A stretch of DNA of 64,000 nucleotides from assembly GCA_945870425.1 (NCBI GenBank), contig CAMBSD010000010.1:1-64000 (forward strand), written 5' to 3'. A program made the position numbers and the translations under genes. This DNA is from Chitinophaga pinensis. Its GTDB lineage: Bacteria; Bacteroidota; Bacteroidia; UKL13-3. How positions within the stretch are numbered: the stretch's first letter is position 1; every line of letters begins with the position of its first letter. Under the pieces are notes generated by a model. It ran no database searches, was not told where the DNA came from, and was given only the letters and a program-made list of their open reading frames with translations. Shown piece by piece: positions 34,546-43,151 of this stretch.

Positions 34546-34989
34546 ATGAAAAAAATAATAGTAAGCTTTTCGCTGTTTTTTGCGCTAACAGCATTTGTTT
34601 CAGCTCAAAACTTTGGTTCAAAAATTACAAAAAAAGGTGCTGTTTCATTATCAGAAATGAAAAAGAAAATGGGCAGCAAAAAAGAAATGACTACCAAAGT
34701 GACAGCTAAAATAGAAGACGTTTGTCAGAAAAAAGGTTGTTGGATGAATTTGGTTGACAATAAAGGAAACAAAATCAGAGTAACTTTTAAAGACTATGCT
34801 TTCTTTATGCCTAAGGATGCTGCCGGTAAAACCGCTATTGTTGAGGGTATTGCCATGGTTGATGAAACAAGTATAGCTGATTTGAAAGAGTATGCTAAAG
34901 ATGCAGGCAAGACCAAAGAAGATATAGCTAAAATCAGAGAGCCTAAGCGCGAATTGGTATTCGAGGCGAGTGGCGTTATTTTAAAATAA
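34546..34989 (+). CDS. Secreted DUF4920-like protein
   Basis: A 147-residue protein with signal peptide MKKIIVSFSLFFALTAFVSAQ. The mature part contains KVTAKIEDVCQKKGCWMNLVD, with a CxxxxC pair followed by Trp, and an OB-like strand pattern (IRVTFKDYAFFMPKDAAGKTAIVEGIA). This matches the DUF4920 family of Bacteroidota periplasmic proteins; function unknown, with redox or metal binding at the cysteine pair possible. It is a single gene between tRNA-Cys and a terminator. Confidence 0.85.
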   Translation: MKKIIVSFSLFFALTAFVSAQNFGSKITKKGAVSLSEMKKKMGSKKEMTTKVTAKIEDVCQKKGCWMNLVDNKGNKIRVTFKDYAFFMPKDAAGKTAIVEGIAMVDETSIADLKEYAKDAGKTKEDIAKIREPKRELVFEASGVILK

Positions 34990-35011
34990 TCAATATAAAA
35001 CTAATTTTGGG

Positions 35012-35045
35012 AAACGAGATGCTGCAAAGTGTCTCGTTTTTTTTA
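35012..35045 (+). terminator. Terminator after the DUF4920-like gene
   Basis: AAACGAGA pairs with TCTCGTTT around a 12-base loop, followed by a run of T. Confidence 0.85.
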
Positions 35046-35055
35046 TGTTTGATGC

Positions 35056-35556
35056 ATGAAAAAGATAGTTTACAGCCTTTTTGCACTTACCATGCTATCT
35101 ATGGTATTTTTTGCTTGTGGTGGAAATCAAAATAAGGAAAACAAGAACATAGCCGACTCAAGTCAAGTGATTGTTGATAGCACAAAGTCAGATTCTTCTT
35201 GTAGTTCTGAAACCATAATGGATCCTAACAATGCCAAACCTATGGCATTAATGATGCGAGCTTTGGTAAAAAATACATCGGAAATGAGAGAAAAATTGAA
35301 AGCAGGTGAAACTTTAGAAACGGCCAAATACCCATTGGTGAGGTTTTGGTTAGTAGAACCTACCGATCCAGATGTTTTAGAACCTCAATTTTTTGAGAAC
35401 GCTAGATTGTTTTCAGAATCATATAAAAAATTATCTGCCTCACATGATAATGCATCGCAAATAAAAGCATACAACGCAGTAATTGGCATGTGTATTAATT
35501 GTCATGAAAGTTATTGTAGTGGTCCATTAAAAAGAATTAGAAAATTACCTATTTAG
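35056..35556 (+). CDS. Lipoprotein with a c-type haem-binding motif
   Basis: A 166-residue lipoprotein: the signal peptide ends in the lipobox FFAC with Cys21. After a low-complexity linker, the folded part has a helical body and CINCH at residues 146-150 (GMCINCHESYC), the covalent haem c attachment motif, close to the C-terminus. This resembles the helical cytochrome c' style with a C-terminal CxxCH, but the axial ligand is not evident by eye. A periplasmic electron carrier or sensor is possible. Confidence 0.78.
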   Translation: MKKIVYSLFALTMLSMVFFACGGNQNKENKNIADSSQVIVDSTKSDSSCSSETIMDPNNAKPMALMMRALVKNTSEMREKLKAGETLETAKYPLVRFWLVEPTDPDVLEPQFFENARLFSESYKKLSASHDNASQIKAYNAVIGMCINCHESYCSGPLKRIRKLPI

Positions 35557-35596
35557 TTTAGTTCATATTTTCAAATAGCATTAAATCAACCAACGC

Positions 35597-36412
35597 ATGA
35601 GTACTTACAAGGAAATAAAAAAAGTGACTACACATACCCTGCAAGAAATGAAATTGAGGGGTGAGAAAATTAGTATGTTAACAGCCTACGATTATAGTAT
35701 GGCCAAGATATTTGATGCTGCTAAAATAGATGTCCTGCTTGTGGGAGATAGCGCCAGTAATGTGATGCACGGACATGAAACTACGCTACCAATTACGTTG
35801 GATGAAATGATAAGTCATGCGGCTTCCGTTATCAGAGCAGTTGATCGCTCTTTGGTTGTGGTTGATTTGCCTTTTGGAAGCTATCAAGGTAATTCGAAGG
35901 AAGCTTTGAATTCTGCTATTCGAATTATGAAAGAAGCTGAGGCCCATGCTGTGAAATTAGAAGGTGGATTAGAGGTGGTAGAATCAATTAAAAGAATATT
36001 AACTGCAGGCATACCCGTAATGGGACATTTAGGTTTAACACCACAAAGTATATATAAATTTGGTACTTATGAGGTAAGAGCTAAAGAGGAGGCAGAAGCT
36101 GATAGATTGTTAAATGATGCCCGGTTATTAGAAGAAGCAGGCTGCTTTTCAATAGTGCTTGAAAAAATACCATCTAAACTTGCGAAACAAGTGGCTGAAA
36201 TGGTTAAAATTCCAGTTATAGGAATAGGTGCTGGACCTCATGTGGATGGGCAGGTTTTGGTTAGTCATGATATGCTTGGCATTAATAAAGATTTTTCACC
36301 CAAATTTTTGCGCAGGTATTTAAGCTTATATGATGTGATAAAAGAGGCTGTTGAACAATATATATCAGATGTGAAATCTGTTGATTTTCCTAACGAGAAA
36401 GAGCAATATTAA
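35597..36412 (+). CDS. panB: 3-methyl-2-oxobutanoate hydroxymethyltransferase
   Basis: A 271-residue TIM-barrel enzyme, the first step of pantothenate synthesis: transfer of a hydroxymethyl group from 5,10-methylene-THF to 2-oxoisovalerate. Signatures are [58 protein letters not shown] and [16 protein letters not shown]. Length is normal. It is followed after 27 bases by an RluA-type gene; panC is not in the window. Confidence 0.96.
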   Translation: MSTYKEIKKVTTHTLQEMKLRGEKISMLTAYDYSMAKIFDAAKIDVLLVGDSASNVMHGHETTLPITLDEMISHAASVIRAVDRSLVVVDLPFGSYQGNSKEALNSAIRIMKEAEAHAVKLEGGLEVVESIKRILTAGIPVMGHLGLTPQSIYKFGTYEVRAKEEAEADRLLNDARLLEEAGCFSIVLEKIPSKLAKQVAEMVKIPVIGIGAGPHVDGQVLVSHDMLGINKDFSPKFLRRYLSLYDVIKEAVEQYISDVKSVDFPNEKEQY

Positions 36413-36439
36413 TGCTCTTTCATTTCTAGATTTATTTAA

Positions 36440-37093
36440 ATGCCCGATATAATTTTTGAAGACAATCATCTAATAGCTGCCGTAAAAAGGAGCGGGCAAA
36501 CGGTTCAACCTGAGCCTAACAAACCTTTGAGTTTAGAAGAAGAGGTGAAGTCCTACATCAAACAAAGCAGTAATAAACCCGGTGATGTTTTTCTTGGGGT
36601 TATTCATCGAATTGATATGCCTGTTTCCGGTTTGGTATTGTTTGCAAAAACAAGTAAGGCTTTGACGAGAATGAATGAGATTTTTCAAAAACGAGAAGTT
36701 GAAAAATATTATATAGTGAAGGTGCATAACAAACCTGCTCATCATAAAGAAATTATTACCCATTGGCTTAGGCGTGATGAAAAAAAGAATATCACCAAAG
36801 CATTTGATGAAGAGGTAACACACAGCACAAAGGCTCAATTGGAATATGAATTACTTGAAACATCAGGCAGGTTTAGTGTATTAAAAATTCGATTGCTCAC
36901 AGGTCGCAAACACCAGATTAGAGCGCAACTTGCATATATTGGTTGTTCGATAGAAGGAGATATGAAATATGGAGCGCCTTCTCCTATGAAAGACCAAAGT
37001 ATTTCATTACATTCTTACAGTCTGAAATTTGTGCATCCCGTAAAAAAAGATGAATTAGAATTGATAGCCCCATCAAAAATAAAATTGAATTAA
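36440..37093 (+). CDS. RluA-family pseudouridine synthase
   Basis: A 217-residue RNA pseudouridine synthase lacking an S4 domain. The catalytic Asp is in the HRID motif (GVIHRIDMPVSGLVLFAKT, about residues 53-71). The RKHQIRAQLAYIGCSIEGD motif is also conserved. Members of this size modify tRNA (TruC/RluA-like) or rRNA; the target cannot be decided. It is followed by the PagL-like gene after three bases, so the genes are co-transcribed. Confidence 0.93.
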   Translation: MPDIIFEDNHLIAAVKRSGQTVQPEPNKPLSLEEEVKSYIKQSSNKPGDVFLGVIHRIDMPVSGLVLFAKTSKALTRMNEIFQKREVEKYYIVKVHNKPAHHKEIITHWLRRDEKKNITKAFDEEVTHSTKAQLEYELLETSGRFSVLKIRLLTGRKHQIRAQLAYIGCSIEGDMKYGAPSPMKDQSISLHSYSLKFVHPVKKDELELIAPSKIKLN

Positions 37094-37096
37094 TCC

Positions 37097-38170
37097 ATGA
37101 GGCTTGTTGTTTTCACCATATTGTTTTTAATAGGTACTTCAACATTTGCACAAAATGATTTTTACAAATTAAATTTTGGCTTACAATCCGCTATTGGATT
37201 TGCTTGGGCGCATGATGATAAGGTAAGTACAATAAAAGACACCTATTTATCAAACCTTACTTTTGAAATAAGCAAATACCATTTCGGAAACATGGCTGAA
37301 AAATTGTGTAAAAAAGGCTATTACAATGGTTTTCAATTTTCTTATTTCCGTTTTAATAATGATATTCTAGGGCATTCTTACATTGCTTCCTATTTTTTAG
37401 AACCCATTTTATTAAAAACAGAAAACATAAAATTAAGTCTAAGGGCAGCTTTGGGTTTGGCATATGCTAACAATCCCCATGATAGCATTACCAATCCACT
37501 AAATAAAAATTATAGTTTATATGTGAATCCATACCTTAATTTAGGTTTAAATGTAAGATACCAAATAAACGGAGGTAGCGCTATTAAAGCTTGCGTGCAC
37601 TATAACCACATTTCAAATGGCAATATACAAGACCCTAATTATGGTTTAAATTTTCCTAGTATGAGTCTAGGAATAGAAAAAACAATAAATACCTATAAAA
37701 ACACTCAAAAGATAATAGATGAAAAGTCAAATTGGCGTTTGGACTTAGCTTTATTTGCTAGTAACAAAAGCAGCACACTAAGCCTGAAAGATAGATTTTG
37801 GGTATATGGATTAGGTTTGAATCTGAGTAGAAAAGTAAATTTACTTCATGCCTATACTATTGGTGCAGAATGTATGGCTGATGAATCTGTTCGGTTTTTA
37901 TACCAAATGGAGTTACGAAAAGGAAGAAGTTTTTATCGTTTAGGAGCCAATGTTGGACATGAATTCTTATTAGGTAGCAAATTTATATTTAGTCAACAAA
38001 TTGGAGTTTATATATTCAATCAAACCCCTTATATTTCTTGGATATACCATCGATGGGGTCTTAATTACAAACTGACGGAAAATATTATGATTGGATCTAA
38101 TCTTTTAGCGGATTTGCAAAAAGCAAATTTCCTGGATTTGAGAATGACATACAGCATTATCAAAAAATAA
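37097..38170 (+). CDS. Acyloxyacyl hydrolase/PagL-like lipid A 3-O-deacylase
   Basis: A 357-residue outer-membrane barrel protein with a signal peptide (MRLVVFTILFLIGTSTFAQ). The PagL catalytic pair is seen in YNHISNGNIQDPNYGLN, with His171 and Ser173. The first 195 residues fit a PagL-type barrel. The remaining 160 (WRLDLALFASNKS onward) are further amphipathic strands, making the protein about twice the size of enterobacterial PagL. It probably removes an acyl chain from lipid A in the outer membrane. Located three bases after the RluA-type gene. Confidence 0.8.
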   Translation: MRLVVFTILFLIGTSTFAQNDFYKLNFGLQSAIGFAWAHDDKVSTIKDTYLSNLTFEISKYHFGNMAEKLCKKGYYNGFQFSYFRFNNDILGHSYIASYFLEPILLKTENIKLSLRAALGLAYANNPHDSITNPLNKNYSLYVNPYLNLGLNVRYQINGGSAIKACVHYNHISNGNIQDPNYGLNFPSMSLGIEKTINTYKNTQKIIDEKSNWRLDLALFASNKSSTLSLKDRFWVYGLGLNLSRKVNLLHAYTIGAECMADESVRFLYQMELRKGRSFYRLGANVGHEFLLGSKFIFSQQIGVYIFNQTPYISWIYHRWGLNYKLTENIMIGSNLLADLQKANFLDLRMTYSIIKK

Positions 38171-38297
38171 AAAATATTGAATTAAGAATAGTTGAAAAAA
38201 AATGCCAAGTATGCAACCAATTTTCTAGAATAGTTTACTTCTTATTAAATAAAAGTAATTTTATTGAAAAATATTATAGATTGGTGGCGGAATTTTG

Positions 38298-39239
38298 ATG
38301 CCAATGCAAGTAATAATTGTGGATGATGTTCATCCAATTCTAATAAATGGTTTGAAGGAAGATAATTTCATAGTTGATTATTTGCCTGGTGCGAGTGAGA
38401 ATGAAATACTTTCTGTTATTCAGAATTATGAAGGCATAGTAGTGAGGAGTAAATTGCAATTGGGTGAACAAGTTTTATCCAAAGGTTCAAAACTAAAATG
38501 GATTGCTAGGGCAGGAAGTGGAATGGATAATGTGGATGTTGAATTTGCAACTAGAAATAATATTATTTGTTTGAATGCTGCAGAAGCCAATGCAGATTCA
38601 GTAGGTGAACATACGGTGGGCATGTTGCTATCATTGATGCACAAATTAAATCAAGCTGATCTTCAGGTAAGAGCCAGTATCTGGGATAGGGAAGGAAACA
38701 GAGGCGTTGAAATAAGTAGCAAAACCATTGGTATTGTGGGTTTTGGGCATACAGGGAAATCCGTTGCCAAGAAACTAAGTGGTTTTGGATGTAAGATTTT
38801 GGTCTATGATAAGTATCTTGAGAATTATGGAACTGGGAATACCCAACAATCTGAAATGGACCAAATTTTTGAGGAATGTGATATCATTACTTTTCATGTT
38901 CCATTGACCAAAGAAACAAAAGGGATGGTAGATAATATTTACCTAAATCGCTTCAAAAAGTCGATTTATTTGCTGAATTTGAGCCGAGGAAAGGTAATTA
39001 GGACAAAAGATTTGGTGAAGTGTATGGAAAGTGGAAAAGTTTTGGGAGTGGCCTTGGACGTCTTGGAAAATGAAAAAATTGGAAAATTGAGTGAGGATGA
39101 AAAAGAGTGGTTTGAATATTTAATTCACTCAAAGCGAACACTTTTAGCCCCTCATGTGGGGGGGTGGAGTAAAGAAAGCTATCAAAAAATTTCTGAATCG
39201 TTATTGTTGAAAATAAAAGAATTAAAGAGCAAAATTTAA
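38298..39239 (+). CDS. D-2-hydroxyacid dehydrogenase (phosphoglycerate dehydrogenase-like)
   Basis: A 313-residue NAD-dependent dehydrogenase of the SerA/2-hydroxyacid family. The nucleotide-binding motif is GIVGFGHTGKSVAKKL. Catalytic Arg (NLSRGKV), Glu (DVLENEK) and His (APHVGGWS) are all present. There is no ACT domain, so it is the short form. A TTG three bases upstream is not needed; ATG at 38298 or 38304 is the likely start. The substrate, 3-phosphoglycerate or another hydroxyacid, is not determined. Confidence 0.88.
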   Translation: MPMQVIIVDDVHPILINGLKEDNFIVDYLPGASENEILSVIQNYEGIVVRSKLQLGEQVLSKGSKLKWIARAGSGMDNVDVEFATRNNIICLNAAEANADSVGEHTVGMLLSLMHKLNQADLQVRASIWDREGNRGVEISSKTIGIVGFGHTGKSVAKKLSGFGCKILVYDKYLENYGTGNTQQSEMDQIFEECDIITFHVPLTKETKGMVDNIYLNRFKKSIYLLNLSRGKVIRTKDLVKCMESGKVLGVALDVLENEKIGKLSEDEKEWFEYLIHSKRTLLAPHVGGWSKESYQKISESLLLKIKELKSKI

Positions 39240-39339
39240 ATTACTTAAAAGGCAAATAGAGATGATAGTTGATAAATTAAATTAATCTGCTTTTATTTAC
39301 CACCTTTTAGTAAGCGTAATAAATTAATAAATCTGTAAT

Positions 39340-42300
39340 ATGATGAAAAAAATATACATCCTACTCATTGCATTATTTGCCATTCACTTTGCGGCACAAG
39401 CACAGTCTGGTTTTGGCGAAATCCGTGGTAAAGTAATTGATGAAAAGACTAAGAAACCTATGGATTATGTTACGGTAACAGCCTATTTGAATGGTATTGC
39501 CAAAGCATCCACCCAAACAGATGACGAAGGTGGTTATACTTTCAAAACGCTTCAAGTTGGAGAATACAGCATTAAAGCCTACTACTCTGGTTACCCGCTT
39601 CAAACAGTTACTGATATTGGTGTAAATCCTGATGGAATTACATTTGTAAATGTTACAATGGAGCAAAATGTTAATCTGAAAGAAGTTGTAATTAAAGACA
39701 AACCTGCCTTGATTAGAAAAGATGGTGTGAGTGGTGCTCAATTTAACGCTGCCAAGATTATGGCCTTGCCACAACGTAACGTAAATGCAGTTGCAAATTT
39801 AACAGCTGGTGTTGAAAGTCGTGGTGGTGCTACGCCAAACATACGTGGTGGACGTTCTGAAAATACTGCCTATTATATTGACGGTATTCGTGTGCAAGGC
39901 GGATCTAGTACAGGTATCGCTTCAAATGCTATTGACCAAATCCAAGTAATTACGGGTGGTACACCGGCACAATATGGTGACTTTATTGGTGGGGCTATCT
40001 CAATCACAACAAAAGCCCCAACTAAAAGATTTATTCGTTCAATAGAATATACTACTTCAACTCCTTTTACGGGTTATTTAGATAACTCGCAATTTAACCA
40101 ATTAGAGGGCGTATTGTCGGGCCCACTTAAAATAATAAACAAAGGTAAAGGTGATAAAGAAAGAGTTTTGATTGGATTTTTACTTTCTACCAATATCAAC
40201 TACCAATTAGATGGTCGCTTACCTTCAACAGATATTTATAAAGTAAACGACACCAAATTAGCCGAATTACAAGCACGTCCTTTGACATTGGCTTCAAATG
40301 GTTCGTTGGTTTATTCTGCTGAATTCCTGCGAAAAACAGATTTGGAAAAGGTTGATTACCGACAAAATGTTCCGCAATATGCTATCAATTTGCAAGGTAA
40401 CTTCAATTTCCAACCTGCCGAGAATATAAACATACGTTTAGGATATCAAGGTAATTATTTTAACGGTCGCGACTATAGCTATTATAGTTCTTTGATGAAT
40501 GCTTCCAACAATCCTTTAAGAAATGATTATACTGTAAGAGCTTATTTACAATTCACTCAAACTTTCAACAAAAAGAAAGATGAAGAGAAGGATAAAAAAG
40601 AAGCTAAAGGTGGCATAACAGATGCATTCTACACTGTTAGGGTTTCCTATGAAAATCGATTCGTTGAAGTGATGGATGCAGTTCACCAAAAGAATTTCTT
40701 TGATTATGGTTATATCGGACAATTCAAAACCTATAAAGCACCAGCTTTCGAAAGAATTAGTAAGTCATTTGGTCAAGCCCCTGATACTTTTAAAGTGAAT
40801 GGAAATGATTATTATTTAACCAGTTATTGGAAGCAAAACTCCTTTAGAGACACAGCTTATAGATTTGTTCCTGGTGATGCAAACCCAGTTTTAGCAAATT
40901 ACACTAAAACTGTTTATGACTTGCTAGGAAACAGTAATATACGCACAGTGGATGACTTATTAGGTTCTCGCGGTTTGACAAACGGAAGTCAGCCTGATGG
41001 TATTTATTCATTTATGTGGGGTAATGTGGGAACCAACCAAGCTTCATATGCTAAATTAAATAATGAAACCTATTCGGCATATATTATGAGTGAAGCGAGT
41101 GTTGCGCCAAAAAGTAATCCTAAAGCTAAGCACGATTTGCAATTCGGTATTAATATAGAGCAACAGTACAATAGATCATACAGTTTAGGTGCTGTAGGTT
41201 TATGGACAGCCATGAGACAATTAGCTAATGAGAAATTCCCAGGCGAAGGTAACTTAGACCCTGCTACCGCTAAACTAAAATTTGATGCCAACGGTGTTTT
41301 CCAAGATACTGTAACCTTTGATAGAGCAGTTGCTGATAGCTTAACCAATCAATTTGGTGAAAACTTAAGAAATAAATTGCGTGATATGGGAGCCACCGAC
41401 ATTTCTGGAAGACCTATTGATAGTAAGTCTTACATTGATGTTAATTCATACAATCCTAATACCTTCTCTTTAGATATGTTCAGTGCAAATGATTTATTAA
41501 GAAATGGTGTAGGTTCATTAGTTAGTTATAATGGATATGACTATTTAGGAAATAGAGTGGGCGGACAACCTGGGATCAAAGATTGGATTAAAAACAGAGC
41601 ATTACCAGCATATCAGCCAACATACGCTGCAGCTTGGTTCCAAGATAAATTTGTATTTAAAGATTTAATTTTACGTTTAGGTGTGCGTGTTGAAAGGTTT
41701 GATGCAAATCAACCTGTGTTAAAAGATCCATTTTCATTGGTTCCAATCTATACCGCTGGAGATGTTAAAAACGGCAATATCAAAGGATTGGCAAGTCAAA
41801 TACCAAGTACCATTGGTGATGGATATGCGGTATATGTTGACAGAGCAGGTGTAGACCAAGCCCTATCGAATAACAACATTAATATAACTGGATTTAGAAG
41901 TGGCGATAAGTGGTATGATAAAAATGGTAATTATGTATCAGACCCAAATACTTTGAATAAAAACTATCAAACCTTAAATGGACAAAATGCTCCATTATTG
42001 GTTGATCCAACCAAACCTGAAACACCAACTGAAAATTCATTTAAAGATTATGTTCCGGATGTAAAAGTTTCTCCTCGCGTTTGGTTCTCGTTCCCTATTT
42101 CAACAACATCGCAGTTCTTCGGTACTTACGATATCTTAACGCAAAGACCTGCAGCTGCTGGATTTAGTCCAAACAACGCACAATTTGATGATTATTTCTT
42201 CTTACAATATAGAAGAGGTGGAGCTATCAATAATCCTGATTTGAAATTTACACAAGTAACTGATTATGAAATTGGTTTCCGTCAACAAATTGGAGATAAT

Positions 42301-43140
42301 TCAAGTTTAGGTATCATTGGTTCATACCGTGAGTTCAAAAACTTGATTCAACAATACAAATATGTTCAAGCTTGGCCATTTGACTATATCACCTATGGAA
42401 ACTTAGATTTCTCTACTGTTAAAAGTTTCCGATTGGAATATGAGTTGAGAGATTTAGGTAACGTAAATATCTCAGCAAACTATCAATTGCAATTTGTTGA
42501 AGGAACAGGTTCAGGAACTAATACTTCAGGTAATTTAGTCAATGCTGGTTTGGGCCAGTTAAGAACTGTATTCCCTCTAGATTACGATACACGTCATACC
42601 ATCAAAGGTACATTTGACTTCCATTATAAAGATGGTAAGAAATATGATGGTCCAGTTGTAAGAGGTAAGAAAATTTTAGAAAATGCAGGTTTCAATATTA
42701 TATTTAATACTGTTTCGGGTAGACCGTATACCCAAAATACAATCGCAGTGCCTGAAGGATTAAGTGGTGTTTCGGCTCGTTCTCCAATTAAAGGTACTAT
42801 CAATGGTTCAAACCTACCTGCACAGTTTTATACCGACTTAAACGTTGATAAGAACTTTACTTTCACAAGCAAAAAAATTGATGGAAGAACGGTTGAATAC
42901 AGAATGAGAATATTCTTAATCATTCAAAACTTATTTAATGAAGCCAACGTTCTAGGCGTATACAGATATACAGGTAGTGCCTATTCAGATGGGTTTGTTA
43001 CTTCTCCGCAAGCAATTGAAAGTTTGCGTGCTTCAACCAATGTACAATCTTTTGTTGACTTGTATAATACAAGGATAGTTAATCCTGGCAATTTTGCCTT
43101 GCCTCGTTTAACCCGTTTTGGTATTCAATTAACATTTTAA
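39340..43140 (+). CDS. TonB-dependent receptor with N-terminal carboxypeptidase regulatory-like domain
   Basis: A 1266-residue outer-membrane receptor. After the signal peptide (KIYILLIALFAIHFAAQAQ) comes a beta-sandwich carboxypeptidase regulatory domain (GEIRGKVIDEKTKKPMDYV, about 25-115). The plug follows (NVNAVANLTAGVESRGG, IRGGRSENTAYYIDGIRV, about 140-230), then the barrel with a C-terminal aromatic residue (GIQLTF). There is no SusD partner. It is first in an operon with a large secreted protein (11 bases downstream) and a PorV/PorQ-family barrel, a different arrangement from SusCD uptake loci. Confidence 0.92.
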   Translation: MMKKIYILLIALFAIHFAAQAQSGFGEIRGKVIDEKTKKPMDYVTVTAYLNGIAKASTQTDDEGGYTFKTLQVGEYSIKAYYSGYPLQTVTDIGVNPDGITFVNVTMEQNVNLKEVVIKDKPALIRKDGVSGAQFNAAKIMALPQRNVNAVANLTAGVESRGGATPNIRGGRSENTAYYIDGIRVQGGSSTGIASNAIDQIQVITGGTPAQYGDFIGGAISITTKAPTKRFIRSIEYTTSTPFTGYLDNSQFNQLEGVLSGPLKIINKGKGDKERVLIGFLLSTNINYQLDGRLPSTDIYKVNDTKLAELQARPLTLASNGSLVYSAEFLRKTDLEKVDYRQNVPQYAINLQGNFNFQPAENINIRLGYQGNYFNGRDYSYYSSLMNASNNPLRNDYTVRAYLQFTQTFNKKKDEEKDKKEAKGGITDAFYTVRVSYENRFVEVMDAVHQKNFFDYGYIGQFKTYKAPAFERISKSFGQAPDTFKVNGNDYYLTSYWKQNSFRDTAYRFVPGDANPVLANYTKTVYDLLGNSNIRTVDDLLGSRGLTNGSQPDGIYSFMWGNVGTNQASYAKLNNETYSAYIMSEASVAPKSNPKAKHDLQFGINIEQQYNRSYSLGAVGLWTAMRQLANEKFPGEGNLDPATAKLKFDANGVFQDTVTFDRAVADSLTNQFGENLRNKLRDMGATDISGRPIDSKSYIDVNSYNPNTFSLDMFSANDLLRNGVGSLVSYNGYDYLGNRVGGQPGIKDWIKNRALPAYQPTYAAAWFQDKFVFKDLILRLGVRVERFDANQPVLKDPFSLVPIYTAGDVKNGNIKGLASQIPSTIGDGYAVYVDRAGVDQALSNNNINITGFRSGDKWYDKNGNYVSDPNTLNKNYQTLNGQNAPLLVDPTKPETPTENSFKDYVPDVKVSPRVWFSFPISTTSQFFGTYDILTQRPAAAGFSPNNAQFDDYFFLQYRRGGAINNPDLKFTQVTDYEIGFRQQIGDNSSLGIIGSYREFKNLIQQYKYVQAWPFDYITYGNLDFSTVKSFRLEYELRDLGNVNISANYQLQFVEGTGSGTNTSGNLVNAGLGQLRTVFPLDYDTRHTIKGTFDFHYKDGKKYDGPVVRGKKILENAGFNIIFNTVSGRPYTQNTIAVPEGLSGVSARSPIKGTINGSNLPAQFYTDLNVDKNFTFTSKKIDGRTVEYRMRIFLIIQNLFNEANVLGVYRYTGSAYSDGFVTSPQAIESLRASTNVQSFVDLYNTRIVNPGNFALPRLTRFGIQLTF

Positions 43141-43151
43141 TAATTACTCAT

